Assembly: GCA_963777695.1 (NCBI GenBank)
Contig: CAVZRC010000005.1
Coordinates: 558,001-622,000, forward strand
Reading direction: 5' to 3'
DNA: 64,000 bases
Origin: CAVZRC01 sp963777695
Lineage (GTDB): Bacteria; Planctomycetota; Planctomycetia; Isosphaerales; Isosphaeraceae
In this document: one piece after another, positions 55,351 to 64,000 of the stretch
Numbering within the stretch: the first letter of the stretch is position 1
Layout: every line of letters begins with the position of its first letter
Notes under the pieces: generated by a model
Seen by the model: the letters and a program-made list of their open reading frames with translations, nothing else
What the model was told of the DNA's origin: nothing
The model's database searches: none
Made by a program: the position numbers and the translations under genes

Positions 55351-55423
55351 GAGTGGCCAGTGGCGAGTGGCGAGTGGCTAGGATGATTCACTAGCCGCTA
55401 GCCACTCGCCACTGGCCACTGAC
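55351..55423. repeat. GTGGCCAGTGGCGAGTGG inverted repeat
   Basis: Left arm GAGTGGCCAGTGGCGAGTGG plus a further CGAGTGGCTAG; right arm CTAGCC-GCTAGCCACTCGCCACTGGCCACT; spacer about 11 bp. It fills the nusG-rplK gap and would form a long hairpin in the operon mRNA. Similar short-unit palindromic blocks are seen near 17,190 and 11,221. Confidence 0.8.
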
Positions 55424-55426
55424 AAC

Positions 55427-56208
55427 TCAGATTCGTTCCACTTGCCAGTATTCGAGATCGACCGGCGTGGGCCGGTTGAAGATGATCAGCATGACCTTGA
55501 CCAGTCCGCGGCCCTCGATGACTTCTTCGACGGTGCCTTCGAAGTTCTCGAAGGGGCCGTCCTTGATCTTGACGCGATCGCCGCGCTCGACGTCGATGCG
55601 GACCTTCGGGGCCTCGGCGGTTGACTTCTCCTCCTCCTGATGGAGCATCTGGTTGACCTCGGCGTCGGTCATCTTGGTCGGAGTCCCGTGGGCACCGACG
55701 AAGTCGCCGACGCCCGGGGTCTCGCGGACGACGAACCAGGTCTTCTCGTTGAGCTCCATCTGGACCATGATGTAGCCGGGGTAGGTCTTGCGCTCGACGA
55801 TCCGTTTCTTGTTGTTGCGAATCTCGGTAATCTTCTCGGTCGGGACGACGATCTGGCCGAAATAGCGCTGGAGGCCCTGGATCTTGACCCGGCGCTGCAA
55901 GGCGTCGCGGATGGTATCCTCGCGGGAGCTCTGGACCTTCAGGACATACCAGACGAGTTCGGCGCGGGATCGTCGTCATCGGTCGCGGGCGGCGAGGGGG
56001 GCGTCGGGGCGGGCGGCTCCGGCTCCGGCTCGTGGTCCGCGGCGACCTCGACCGCGGCCCGGGCGGCCCCGACTCCGGTCTGACCGCCGTCGGGGGTCTG
56101 TTCCTCGACCTCGATCCCGTTGGGTTCGAGGTCCGGCGATTCGTCGGCCGCCGGTTCGGTCGGTTCCGGCGGGATGGACGCGGTGGACTCGTGGTTTGAT
56201 CGGCTCAT
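55427..56208 (-). CDS. nusG: Transcription termination/antitermination factor NusG with an acidic N-terminal extension, frameshifted near 55,960
   Basis: The start is at 56208. Residues 1-83 are an acidic, Pro/Glu/Asp-rich extension (for example ADHEPEPEPPAPTPPSPP). One missing base then joins to the NGN domain: ELVWYVLKVQSSREDTIRDAL, YFGQIVVPTEKIT, TYPGYIMVQMELNEKTWFVVRETPGVGDFVG. The KOW domain reads ERGDRVKIKDGPFENFEGTVEEV. Corrected length is about 260 residues; typical NusG is about 175-185. NusG couples RNA polymerase to the ribosome and to Rho. The long disordered leader before NGN is unusual. Confidence 0.93.
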
Positions 56209-56340
56209 AGAATGAAGTCACGTCGGGACAGCGAGCGGGATTCAAGGGCCGTGGGTCTCGGGGCCTCGAGCGTAGCGTGGGGCGGGCAAGGCAGGCGTGT
56301 CGCGGAGGGATCCTCGGTCGCGCCGTTGCGGCGGCCGATC

Positions 56341-56865
56341 TCAGGCTGTCGAGCCGAATCCGCCGCCGCCATGGAACTGGAGCACTCCGATCATCTGGAG
56401 GATCAAGGTCCAGAGCCGGTCGACGACGAAGAGGAACACCGCCATCAGCACGACGGTCATCAGCACGACGGTCGTCGAGCGGATCAGCTCATCCTTGGTC
56501 GTCCACGAGACCTTGTTCATCTCGGCTTCGGTGGCGATCAAGAACTCGGCGAACGGCGGGAACTGGACCATCCGGAAGATGAGCCAGCCCAAGACGATGG
56601 CGTACCCGGCGGTCAAGCCGAAGTGCCAGTACTGGCTATACTCGTTCGACGACTCGTGGATCCGGTAGCCGCCGGCGGCCGCGATGAGCCCCAATCCTAG
56701 CCCCGTATAGACCCGGGCGTACCACCCTTGCATCGGCTTGTAGAGGTCGCTACGAACCAGGTTGACGAGGAACTGGAGGAACACGCTTTTCGGGGCACCG
56801 CCGGGTTTCCCCTTGCTGGGCTTCGAAGGTTTCGACGCCGACACTTCGTCTTTCACTTTGCCCAT
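56341..56865 (-). CDS. secE: Preprotein translocase subunit SecE, extended form
   Basis: 174 residues. The C-terminal 60 residues are the SecE core: TEAEMNKVSWTTKDELIRSTTVV followed by a transmembrane helix (VLMAVFLFVVDRLWTLIL). Two extra predicted transmembrane segments precede it (GLGLGLIAAAGGY and YAIVLGWLIFRMV), after a Lys/Ser/Pro-rich N-terminus. Three-helix SecE occurs in some bacteria such as E. coli. It lies between tRNA-Trp and nusG, the usual place. Confidence 0.93.
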   Translation of the reverse strand: MGKVKDEVSASKPSKPSKGKPGGAPKSVFLQFLVNLVRSDLYKPMQGWYARVYTGLGLGLIAAAGGYRIHESSNEYSQYWHFGLTAGYAIVLGWLIFRMVQFPPFAEFLIATEAEMNKVSWTTKDELIRSTTVVLMTVVLMAVFLFVVDRLWTLILQMIGVLQFHGGGGFGSTA

Positions 56866-57102
56866 GGCACCGCTCTCGATTGCTGCGACGGGTACGAACT
56901 CAGCCGGAGGTCTCGGTCGCATCCGTCCGCCGGTGGCGACTGGTTCGGGTCGTACGGGTTTCTTGGATCGATCCTGGGTCGGGTGCCCGGTTTCTGCCGC
57001 CGATCCGCGAGGAAGCCGAGGCTCCCCGCGGATCCGATTGATTGTCCTGGCCGACACGCGTCCGGCCTCGCCGCGACGCCCCGGGCACCGCCGCGAGGCA
57101 GC

Positions 57103-57174
57103 ACGAGCGGAGGGAATCGAACCCCCAACCGCCGGTTTTGGAGACCGGTGCTCTACCAATTGAGCTACGCTCGT
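57103..57174 (-). tRNA. tRNA-Trp (CCA)
   Basis: 72 nt on the minus strand. Acceptor ACGAGCG pairs with CGCTCGT; the anticodon arm is CCGGT-CTCCAAA-ACCGG with anticodon CCA; the T loop is TTCGATT. Located between rpmG and secE, as in many bacteria. No encoded CCA end. Confidence 0.97.
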
Positions 57175-57332
57175 AGGTGTCAGGCCGAGGCAACTGGCCC
57201 GGCCGGTCCCGGCCTCTCCAGCGACTGGACGGCCAGGATCTCCGAACTCGCCTCGAGCCGAGGCGACGGCTGCGATCATCGGGCGACGCGGATCATCCGC
57301 GCCGCCCCGGATCGCATCGACTTCGCTTCAAT

Positions 57333-57485
57333 TCACTTCTTGCGCGATTCCTTGTGGGGCGTATGCTTCCGGTCGCGCCGGCAATACTTCTTGAGCTCCA
57401 GGCGATTGGCGCCCCGGGTCTCCTTCTGGACGCGGTAGTTGCGTTCGCCGCACTGGCTGCACTCGAGCCAGACATATTCCCGCAT
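57333..57485 (-). CDS. rpmG: 50S ribosomal protein L33
   Basis: 50 residues. Sequence blocks: MREYVWLECSQCGERNY, KKYCRRDRKHTPHKESRKK. The pattern CSQC ... YCRRDRKHT is diagnostic, although the second zinc-ligand pair of C+ forms is reduced to one Cys. It lies between tuf and tRNA-Trp. Too short for many gene finders. Confidence 0.93.
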   Translation of the reverse strand: MREYVWLECSQCGERNYRVQKETRGANRLELKKYCRRDRKHTPHKESRKK

Positions 57486-57801
57486 GATCAAACTCCTGCC
57501 CGGTGCCGGCGAGGGATGTCAAGGATTAACTCGGTCCAGGTCGCGTCGGGTCAGCTCGACAACTCTCCGGCCCAGAGAACGCGGCCACTCGAGCCCCCGG
57601 CATGGGCGAGCGGCCGCTCTCTGGCGATCGAGGTCACCGCGGGATTCGAACGGAACAAGGCGGATGCCCCGCGAGCACTCCGCCGCGCCCGGCACTTCGT
57701 CGAGATCGCCCTCCGCCGGTCGATGCCGAGGACGACGGGATCGAGGGTCGCCGTGCCGGGTCACCCCGGGCGCGGGCGGCCCATCCGATCGACGAATCCG
57801 A
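57486..57801. other. tuf-rpmG intergenic region
   Basis: 316 bp downstream of tuf on its strand. I see no gene, no tRNA and no terminator with a T-run here. It may be an untranslated spacer of the superoperon or contain the rpmG promoter. Confidence 0.4.
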
Positions 57802-59013
<1,212 letters not shown>

Positions 59014-59014
59014 T

Positions 59015-59150
59015 GCTCAACGCCTTTCGGCATCCCTTATGCTTTTGATGCTCAAAACGCCTTTCGGCATCACTGATGTCCATCGCCGGGAACGCACCCA
59101 GCCGCCCTGCCCTGCTTGCTCAACGCCTTTCGGCATCACTGAAGTTCATC
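59015..59150 (-). repeat. Three copies of a GATGCCGAAAGGCGTTGAGC repeat in the tuf leader
   Basis: Minus-strand units at about 59015-59034, 59050-59076 and 59118-59150 share (AGT)GATGCCGAAAGGCGTT(TT)GAGC. The copy nearest tuf supplies its Shine-Dalgarno sequence (AAAGGCG) about 7 nt before the ATG. The other two are upstream in the leader between tRNA-Thr(GGT) and tuf. Each unit can form a small hairpin (GCC-GAAA-GGC). It may be a duplicated translational-initiation or processing site. Confidence 0.75.
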
Positions 59151-59237
59151 ATGGTCATTCCGGCAGGCCGGGACGAAAACCGCCGGTGCCGACGCTCTTC
59201 ACGCCCTGATGTCGGGTCCAAGCCCCTAGAATCCAGA

Positions 59238-59310
<73 letters not shown>

Positions 59311-59446
59311 ATGTTGATCGTCTTTCGCGTTTTCCTTCGACCCCGAGGGCCTCGCAAGCATTCTAACCGGTCCAGTCAGACTCTCCTCAGCGATGCCGAC
59401 GATTCCTGGCGGCATCCCTGTCCCCCTCGGTCCTTAACGAAGGAGA

Positions 59447-59516
59447 GCGGGTGATGGGAATCGAACCCACGTAGCCTGCTTGGAAGGCAGGTACTCTACC
59501 ATTGAGTTACACCCGC
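59447..59516 (-). tRNA. tRNA-Gly (TCC)
   Basis: 70 nt. Acceptor GCGGGTG/CACCCGC; anticodon stem CCTGC/GCAGG with loop CTTCCAA, anticodon TCC; T loop TTCGATT. Third tRNA of the cluster. Confidence 0.96.
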
Positions 59517-59649
59517 GGTTGTCTTCGATCGGCTCCCGACAATTCCTGAACGTCCGAGGTCGGGAGGAACTCGGAGTTCGACGTCTCGACGGCCCCGCAA
59601 GCATTGAGGACAGAGATCCCATCCGTCCTGTGCTCTTCGGGTCCGACCT

Positions 59650-59730
59650 GGGTGGAGCAGGATTCGAACCTGCGAAGGCATTGCCACCAGATTTACAGTC
59701 TGGCCCCTTTGGCCGCTTGGGTATCCACCC
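59650..59730 (-). tRNA. tRNA-Tyr (GTA)
   Basis: 81 nt with a long variable arm, as expected for class II bacterial tRNA-Tyr. Acceptor GGGTGGA/TCCACCC; anticodon stem CCAGA/TCTGG, loop CTGTAAA, anticodon GTA. Second tRNA of the cluster. Confidence 0.95.
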
Positions 59731-59835
59731 GCTATTTCGATCGTTCCCGTATCAATCTGAGGCCAGTACCATTCTACGATTTCCAATCGTTCCAGCGGCA
59801 TGCTCATCCCGGTCGGGACGGCGTTTCGAGGCGGA

Positions 59836-59907
59836 GCTAGCGGTGAGAGTCGAACTCACAACCCTCGGTTTACAAAACCGATGCTCTACCAGTTGAGCTA
59901 CGCCAGC
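59836..59907 (-). tRNA. tRNA-Thr (TGT)
   Basis: 72 nt. Acceptor GCTGGCG/CGCTAGC (one G-T pair); anticodon stem TCGGT/ACCGA, loop TTTGTAA, anticodon TGT; T loop TTCGACT. First gene of the superoperon, about 80 nt after the predicted promoter. Confidence 0.95.
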
Positions 59908-59990
59908 AATCCGGTAGTCCGCATTTCGGTCGTCACTCCCGGCTCCCGATCTTGCGTCCGGGGGGACCAATCCGGGCCGTGAAATCACCT

Positions 59991-60018
59991 ACTATAACCG
60001 CACGACGCGACATTGCAA
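59991..60018 (-). promoter_or_regulatory. Sigma-70-type promoter for the tRNA-tuf superoperon
   Basis: On the minus strand TTGCAA (60013-60018), a 16-bp spacer, then TATAGT (59991-59996). Both hexamers are close to TTGACA/TATAAT. The site lies just after the upstream gene's terminator and about 80 nt before the first tRNA, and no other good candidate is in the gap. Confidence 0.75.
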
Positions 60019-60035
60019 GGCTTTTCCCGATCTCT

Positions 60036-60071
60036 CAAGAAAAACCCCCACCATTCCCTTGGAATCGGGGG
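60036..60071 (-). terminator. Rho-independent terminator after the DUF72 gene
   Basis: On the minus strand CCCCC-GATTCC-AAG-GGAATGGT-GGGGG followed by TTTTTCTT: a G/C-rich stem with an inner ATTCC/GGAAT pair and a U-run. It isolates the tRNA-tuf operon from the DUF72 gene. Confidence 0.85.
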
Positions 60072-60171
60072 ATTCGGGCGCACCGACGGCGCATCTCGGT
60101 CGGATCATCTTATCATACGGCGAGAGACCGGCTCGCGGCAAGAGGGGTTGTGCGGAGCGCCCGGATCCGCG

Positions 60172-61137
60172 TCACGGGTCGAGGGTCTTGGCGACGGCCT
60201 CGATGGTGGACGGCGCGTGGCCTTCGAGGCGATTATTGACGAACACGAATGCCGGCTTGCGGTCCTGCCAGGATCGCTCGGCGATGCGACGGAGTCCGTC
60301 GCGAGTCGGCGGGTCGGATTCCTGGAGCGTTTGATAGGGCTTGAAGCGGGCCACGGCCTGTTCGTAGGTCCGGCCGGGTCGGAGCAAGGCGCGCGTGACG
60401 GTGAAATCGGCGGTGAAGGCTCCTGGCAATTCGACTTGCGTCGCGAGGTCGGGCATCCGCGTCCAGGCGTTGAAGACGTGCGCCACGCCGTGGGCGTCGA
60501 GCACTTCGAAGTAGGCGGGCACGAGGAATTCGGGGTTGCGGATCTCGACCGCGTGGCGAAGCCCGCCGGGCAAGGCGCCGAGGAAGGCATCGAGCCGAGT
60601 AAGGAACTCGCGCGGCGACAGGACTGCCTTCGGGATGGTGCCGAACTCGAAGATCACGGCGGCGACCCGATCGCGGTAGGGCTCCAGCGGACGGGCGAAC
60701 TCCAGGTCGAACAGGTGGGCGTCGAGGAAGGAGGGATTGGCTCGGTTCGCCCGGGCACCATATCGGGCGTGGCCGGGCCAGATCGCGACGGTGATCTCCT
60801 CGGGGACCTTGAAGGCGAACCGGAGCGAGCGGGGAGATTCGCCGAAGAGCTGACACCAGAAGTCCGGGGTGGGGAACTGATAGAAGCTGAAGTCGCCGCA
60901 GACCACCGGAAAGACCTCCGCGTATTCGGCCAGGCAATCCGCCTCGAACTTTCGCTGCGAGAACTTGCCCCGCGTCGAATATCGGCCCGGCGAGTAGATC
61001 GAGCCCAGCCAGCCCTCGTACTTCCACGAGCTGGTGCCGAAGTAGATCCCTCGATCGGCCAGGGCGCGAAGGCGAGGGCCCAGCCGCGCCGCCTGCGGAG
61101 GTCGATCGTCTTCGAAGAATGTGAGCTGCTGCGACAT
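60172..61137 (-). CDS. DUF72 family protein (YecE-like TIM barrel)
   Basis: 321 residues. Family motifs: GIYFGTSSWKYEGWLGSIY near the N-terminus, VCGDFSFYQFPTPDFW, RFAFKVPEEIT, HAVEIRNPEF and VFVNNRLEGHAP at the C-terminus (cf. the family's W-x(4)-Y-x(5)-YxNNH type pattern). DUF72 proteins form TIM-like barrels with an unknown, possibly nucleic-acid-related, activity. It is followed by a clear terminator, and its start is 12 bp after the Uma2 gene, so the two form one transcript. Confidence 0.88.
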   Translation of the reverse strand: MSQQLTFFEDDRPPQAARLGPRLRALADRGIYFGTSSWKYEGWLGSIYSPGRYSTRGKFSQRKFEADCLAEYAEVFPVVCGDFSFYQFPTPDFWCQLFGESPRSLRFAFKVPEEITVAIWPGHARYGARANRANPSFLDAHLFDLEFARPLEPYRDRVAAVIFEFGTIPKAVLSPREFLTRLDAFLGALPGGLRHAVEIRNPEFLVPAYFEVLDAHGVAHVFNAWTRMPDLATQVELPGAFTADFTVTRALLRPGRTYEQAVARFKPYQTLQESDPPTRDGLRRIAERSWQDRKPAFVFVNNRLEGHAPSTIEAVAKTLDP

Positions 61138-61149
61138 GGTCGGGCTCGG

Positions 61150-61824
61150 TCAATCGTCTTCCAGATCGAACACGTCCCGCACCGCGAGCTGGAAGCCCGG
61201 CAGCACATCGCCGCCGTCCAGGACGTCGTCGAGACCCAGCACGACCCATTCTCGAGGCGAAGTATGGACGCGAACGGTCATCGTCTTCGGGGCCACGACC
61301 CAGGCCAGGCGGGTCCCCGCGGCGAAGTATTCGACCAGCTTCCGGGCGATCTCGGGTTTAGAGTTACTCTTGCTCATGACCTCGACGGCCAGGTCGGCGG
61401 CAACCGAGGGGATGCGTTGTTCCCGATGGGTCTTCCCCGAGAGTTTACCACGAGCCACGAAGGAGACGTCCGGGGCCCGAAGCAACCCAGGGACCAGCCG
61501 CAACATCCCATCGGGTGGCAGGACCCGCCCAAGCTTCCGCGGCCTCACATAATTCAGCATGGCCTGGATGATGAAACCCGCAATCTCCGCCTCTTGCCAT
61601 CCCATCGGCTTCTCCACCAGGGTCCCGTCGACCAACTCGCAAATCGCCGTACGGAATAGGCTCTCGTTGTTGCGGATCAAGTCTTTCTCGGTCGCGGTGC
61701 CGGGCGCGGGCTGGAGGCGGACGCGATGGGCCGGGATATTCCCAAGTCGGCGCAACAGATCGGCCACCGTCTCGGGTCGATCGCTGATCGGGGCAGACTT
61801 CGGACGCGAGGCAACACTGGCCAT
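61150..61824 (-). CDS. Uma2 family (DUF820) PD-(D/E)xK nuclease-like protein
   Basis: 224 residues from the ATG at 61824 (GAGGG upstream) rather than a GTG five codons earlier. Motifs: CELVDGTLVEKPMG (the E-x-x-DG-x-x-x-E start), RAPDVSFVARG (PDv motif) and LAVEVMSKSNSKPEIARKLVEYFAAG (the (V/A)EV-x-S-x-S core), matching the restriction-endonuclease-like fold of Uma2 proteins. These are abundant in planctomycetes and cyanobacteria; cellular role unknown. Co-transcribed with the DUF72 gene. Confidence 0.88.
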   Translation of the reverse strand: MASVASRPKSAPISDRPETVADLLRRLGNIPAHRVRLQPAPGTATEKDLIRNNESLFRTAICELVDGTLVEKPMGWQEAEIAGFIIQAMLNYVRPRKLGRVLPPDGMLRLVPGLLRAPDVSFVARGKLSGKTHREQRIPSVAADLAVEVMSKSNSKPEIARKLVEYFAAGTRLAWVVAPKTMTVRVHTSPREWVVLGLDDVLDGGDVLPGFQLAVRDVFDLEDD

Positions 61825-61859
61825 GATGGATGCCCTCACGACAGCCGGAAATGCAAGAA

Positions 61860-61882
61860 CGCCTTGATTCTACACCAAGGCG
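61860..61882. terminator. Hairpin between the sigma-factor gene and uma2
   Basis: CGCCTTG, 9-nt loop, CAAGGCG. It lies about 90 bp after the sigma-70 gene's stop on the minus strand and before the Uma2 start. No T-run follows, so termination strength is doubtful. Confidence 0.4.
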
Positions 61883-61969
61883 TCCGCCCGATGACCACGG
61901 AAATGGATTCTGCGTCGCGATGACGGTCGCCAGGCTGGGCGCCGGCGTCCGCCTTTCGCGATTGCCAAC

Positions 61970-63648
61970 TCACAGCATGGGCAGGTCGAGCTTCTCCTCG
62001 CTGGCGATCTTGCGGAGCTTGTCCTGGGCGCGGGACTCGATCTGGCGGACGCGTTCCTTGGTGATGCCCAGCTCGCGGCCGAGTTGCTCGAGGGTCTGCT
62101 CGCTGGCACCGCCCAGGCCGAATCGGCTGATGATGATCTTCCGCTCGCGCTCGTCGAGCCGGCCGAGCATCCCCTTGACGGCCTCTTGCATCCGCTTGAG
62201 GGCGCTCTCGTACTCATGCTCGTCGGTTCGGTTGTCGGCGGCGGCCTCGAACATCTCCTCGTGGCCGGTGACGAACCGGTCGCGGCGATAGTTCTCCTCG
62301 GGGATCGTCCGGGCGAAGTTCTTCATGATGGCCCAGGACGCGTACGTGCTGAACTTGTTGCCGCGCGAGAAGTCGAACTTCTCGACGGCGCGGATCAGCG
62401 ACATGTTGCCGTCGGAGACCAGCTCGAAGAAATTGTTCGAGGGTCCGACGTGCCGCTTGGCGATCGAGACGACCAGGCGGAGATTGGCCCGGATGATCTG
62501 GTTCTTGACGGCCAGGGCCTCTTCCTGGAGCCGGTCGATCTCGTCCAGGTCGGCGGTGCGGGCCCGGGTCGGATCGATCTTCTGGCGGAGCTCATGCGCC
62601 TGGTACTTGAGGTAATTCATCGCCCGGAACAGGTGCATCTCCTGCTCGCGGTCCAGGAGCGGGACCTCGTATAGGCTCGCCAGGTAAGGAGGCAGGCCCT
62701 TGGGGGCCTTGGGCCGGCGGGGTGGCTTGCCATCGGCCGGCGCGGGCATCTCGGCCAGGATCGCCGGGCCGCTCGCCGGGTCGCTGAAGCTGGCGTTGTC
62801 GATGAACTCGAGCTTGGTGCCGAGGATGCGGCGGGCGCGCATCTCGTTGATGACGCGATAGATGCTCGATCGCGTCCGGCCGTACTGCTCGCGCAGGACC
62901 TCGACGGAGACGCCCATGCGGAACCGCCGGTAGATTCGGCCTTGGCTTCGTCGTCCAGGGAGATGACCGTGGACGGGAAGACGGCCCGGTCGGGGTGATC
63001 GCGGTCGTAGGCTTTCAAGGTCAATCGAACCGTCTCTGTTGAGCGTGACATTTTTCGTGCGATCCTCCGCGCGATCTCGACCAGGCCAACCTGCCCTGGG
63101 CGGACGAGCGCCATGCGACGGGCGCGGCGAATGATCTCGTCCCGCTCCGCCTCGGTCAGTTGCCGAAACCGAGTTCCCCGTTCGACTTGCGTGCGATGGG
63201 CCGTGACGAACCGCTGCAAGCTCGACTCGAGGAACCCTACCTTGGTGCGCCCGCCGATTACGAATCGGCGGGCCACCAACCCCTGTCGTCGCCATCGTGT
63301 CACCGTGCGGGCCGACACGCTATATCGCCGACTCACCTCCGCGACCGTCAGGACCGGCTCGGTCACCTGTTCGACGGCCTGTCGCGCCGTCGCCGAGAGG
63401 TCCTCGACGAAGAGCCGCAGGTCATGCTGGACATCCGCGCCCTCCAACAGCAGCGCGGGCCAGCCGTCGGGGCGAAACCCCGTGATCCGGAAGCACAGAT
63501 ATTCGTAGGGATAGCGCTTGGCATCCTCGATCTCGCCCAGGAGCTGCTCGGCGCGATCGATCTGCTCCAGCCGACGCTCCCTCGGCGCGTATCGGGTCTG
63601 CTGGTCCTTCAGTTGTTTCATCGCGGGATGGCGATACATCTTGCCCAT
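61970..63648 (-). CDS. Sigma-70 family primary-type sigma factor with an N-terminal HTH-rich extension, frameshifted near 62,940
   Basis: It starts MGKMYRHPAMKQLKDQQTRY. Residues about 90-155 contain an excisionase/MerR-like HTH (LTVAEVSRRYSVSARTVTRWRRQGLV, then FVIGGRTKVGFLESSL). A second HTH-like segment follows (VEIARRIARKMSRSTETVRLTL), and a third after the frame change (SVEVLREQYGRTRSSIYRVI). The sigma core then runs from LPPYLASLYEVPLLDREQEMHLF: region 2 (NLRLVVSIAKRHVG, ELVSDGNMSLIRAVEKFDFSRGNKFSTYASWAIMKNFAR), region 3, and region 4 (ERKIIISRFGLG, TLEQLGRELGITKERVRQIESRAQDKLRKI). Restoring one C in a CCC run joins the frames as EAKARIYRRFRMG. About 559 residues. The N-terminal HTH array replaces the usual region 1. 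Confidence 0.88.
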
Positions 63649-63877
63649 CCTCGAGTCCCCTTCGTATTCTGCTCCTGCGAACCGGCAAGCTCCTCAACGC
63701 GCAACACCACCGGGCGCCATGATACCGTCTGTTATTCTTACGATCGCACTCGAGATTAGCCCGGCGACGAAAAAATTAGGACTTTCCCCGAATCCGACCG
63801 CTTGACCCACTCTCACCTAAGCGTTCGTACCCCCTAAGACTACGCGCCTCTCCACTACATTGTCCTGCACACGCCTC
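63649..63877. other. Upstream region of the sigma-factor gene
   Basis: This 229-bp region lies ahead of the sigma start on the minus strand and is more A/T-rich than its surroundings, including a T6 run near 63,770. It probably contains the promoter, but no hexamer pair is good enough to call. Plus-strand open frames here overlap the sigma gene and look like shadows. Confidence 0.35.
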
Positions 63878-64000
63878 TTACTCGCGATTTGTTTGCCAAT
63901 CGTCAGGGGTTTCCGCCAGCTCGCCCGAAGCCACTTTGTGCCAACGATCGCTCGCGCAATCGATCTTCACACTCTTCAACGAAGGACTGCAGCCGTCCGT
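63878..64000 (-). CDS. Possible 3' end of a gene extending beyond the window
   Basis: The minus strand is open from the window edge to a TAA at 63878-63880 (40 codons, ending DDWQTNRE). Third-position GC is moderate. A second frame on the same strand is open for almost as long, so this is only a candidate and the product cannot be named. Confidence 0.25.
   Translation of the reverse strand, partial: TDGCSPSLKSVKIDCASDRWHKVASGELAETPDDWQTNRE

Noticed and set aside
59015..59150. CRISPR array ahead of tuf
   Set aside because: The three repeats are about 20 bp with unequal spacers (15 and 41 bp) and one overlaps the tuf ribosome-binding site; no cas genes in the window.
63160..63805. Plus-strand frames opposite the sigma-factor start
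   Set aside because: They are antisense to the HTH-containing N-terminus and have no start signal.

Overview
The window is high-GC DNA (about 65%) that looks like a planctomycete chromosome, probably of the Isosphaeraceae type. This is inferred from the gene content: an ECF sigma factor next to a serine/threonine kinase with a zinc-finger-like N-terminus, a PEP-CTERM sorted protein, Uma2, DUF72 and SPFH proteins, an EF-Tu with an atypical switch I, a sigma-70 factor with an N-terminal HTH extension, and many palindromic intergenic repeats. No database search was possible.

Layout. 1-11.2 kb: remnant MazF-type toxin, a coupled pair of SPFH/band-7 membrane proteins, a Tat-exported squalene-cyclase-like protein, a lipoprotein with duplicated C-terminal modules, and GH5 and GH10-like glycosidases. 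11.5-15.3 kb: 2-hydroxyacid dehydrogenase, A-type Fe-S carrier plus cysteine desulfurase, and a SAM methyltransferase. 15.6-36.1 kb: one co-directional lipid locus of seven genes (below). 36.4-46.9 kb: GH3 glycosidase, MDR oxidoreductase, nitronate monooxygenase, YjbR protein, ECF sigma/kinase pair, PEP-CTERM beta-propeller. 47.3-48.7 kb: four small genes of unknown function. 48.8-60.0 kb (minus strand): the translation/transcription superoperon, read as tRNA-Thr(TGT)-Tyr(GTA)-Gly(TCC)-Thr(GGT)-tuf-rpmG-tRNA-Trp-secE-nusG-rplK-rplA-rplJ-rplL-rpoB, with a visible sigma-70-type promoter at its head. 60.2-63.6 kb: DUF72, Uma2, sigma-70 factor.

The standout is 15,579-36,105. A PfaD-type enoyl reductase, a KS-AT-3xACP-KR-DH megasynthase and a KS-CLF-AT-(double hot-dog DH)x2 megasynthase lie in the gene order known for myxobacterial pfa1-pfa2-pfa3 PUFA synthases. 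They are followed at once by a complete oleA-oleB-oleC-oleD set for head-to-head fatty-acyl condensation to long-chain olefins. The terminal acyltransferase domain found in myxobacterial Pfa3 is absent. The layout therefore suggests that the synthase product goes directly to OleA and ends as a polyunsaturated long-chain hydrocarbon or ketone.

A caution applies throughout. At least fourteen genes, including rpoB, nusG, tandem-ACP pfaA, oleB/oleC and the sigma factor, are broken by small indels. Where I could reconstruct them, they are single missing G or C bases in short runs. Essential genes cannot all be pseudogenes, so I read these as sequencing or assembly errors and give the corrected gene spans.
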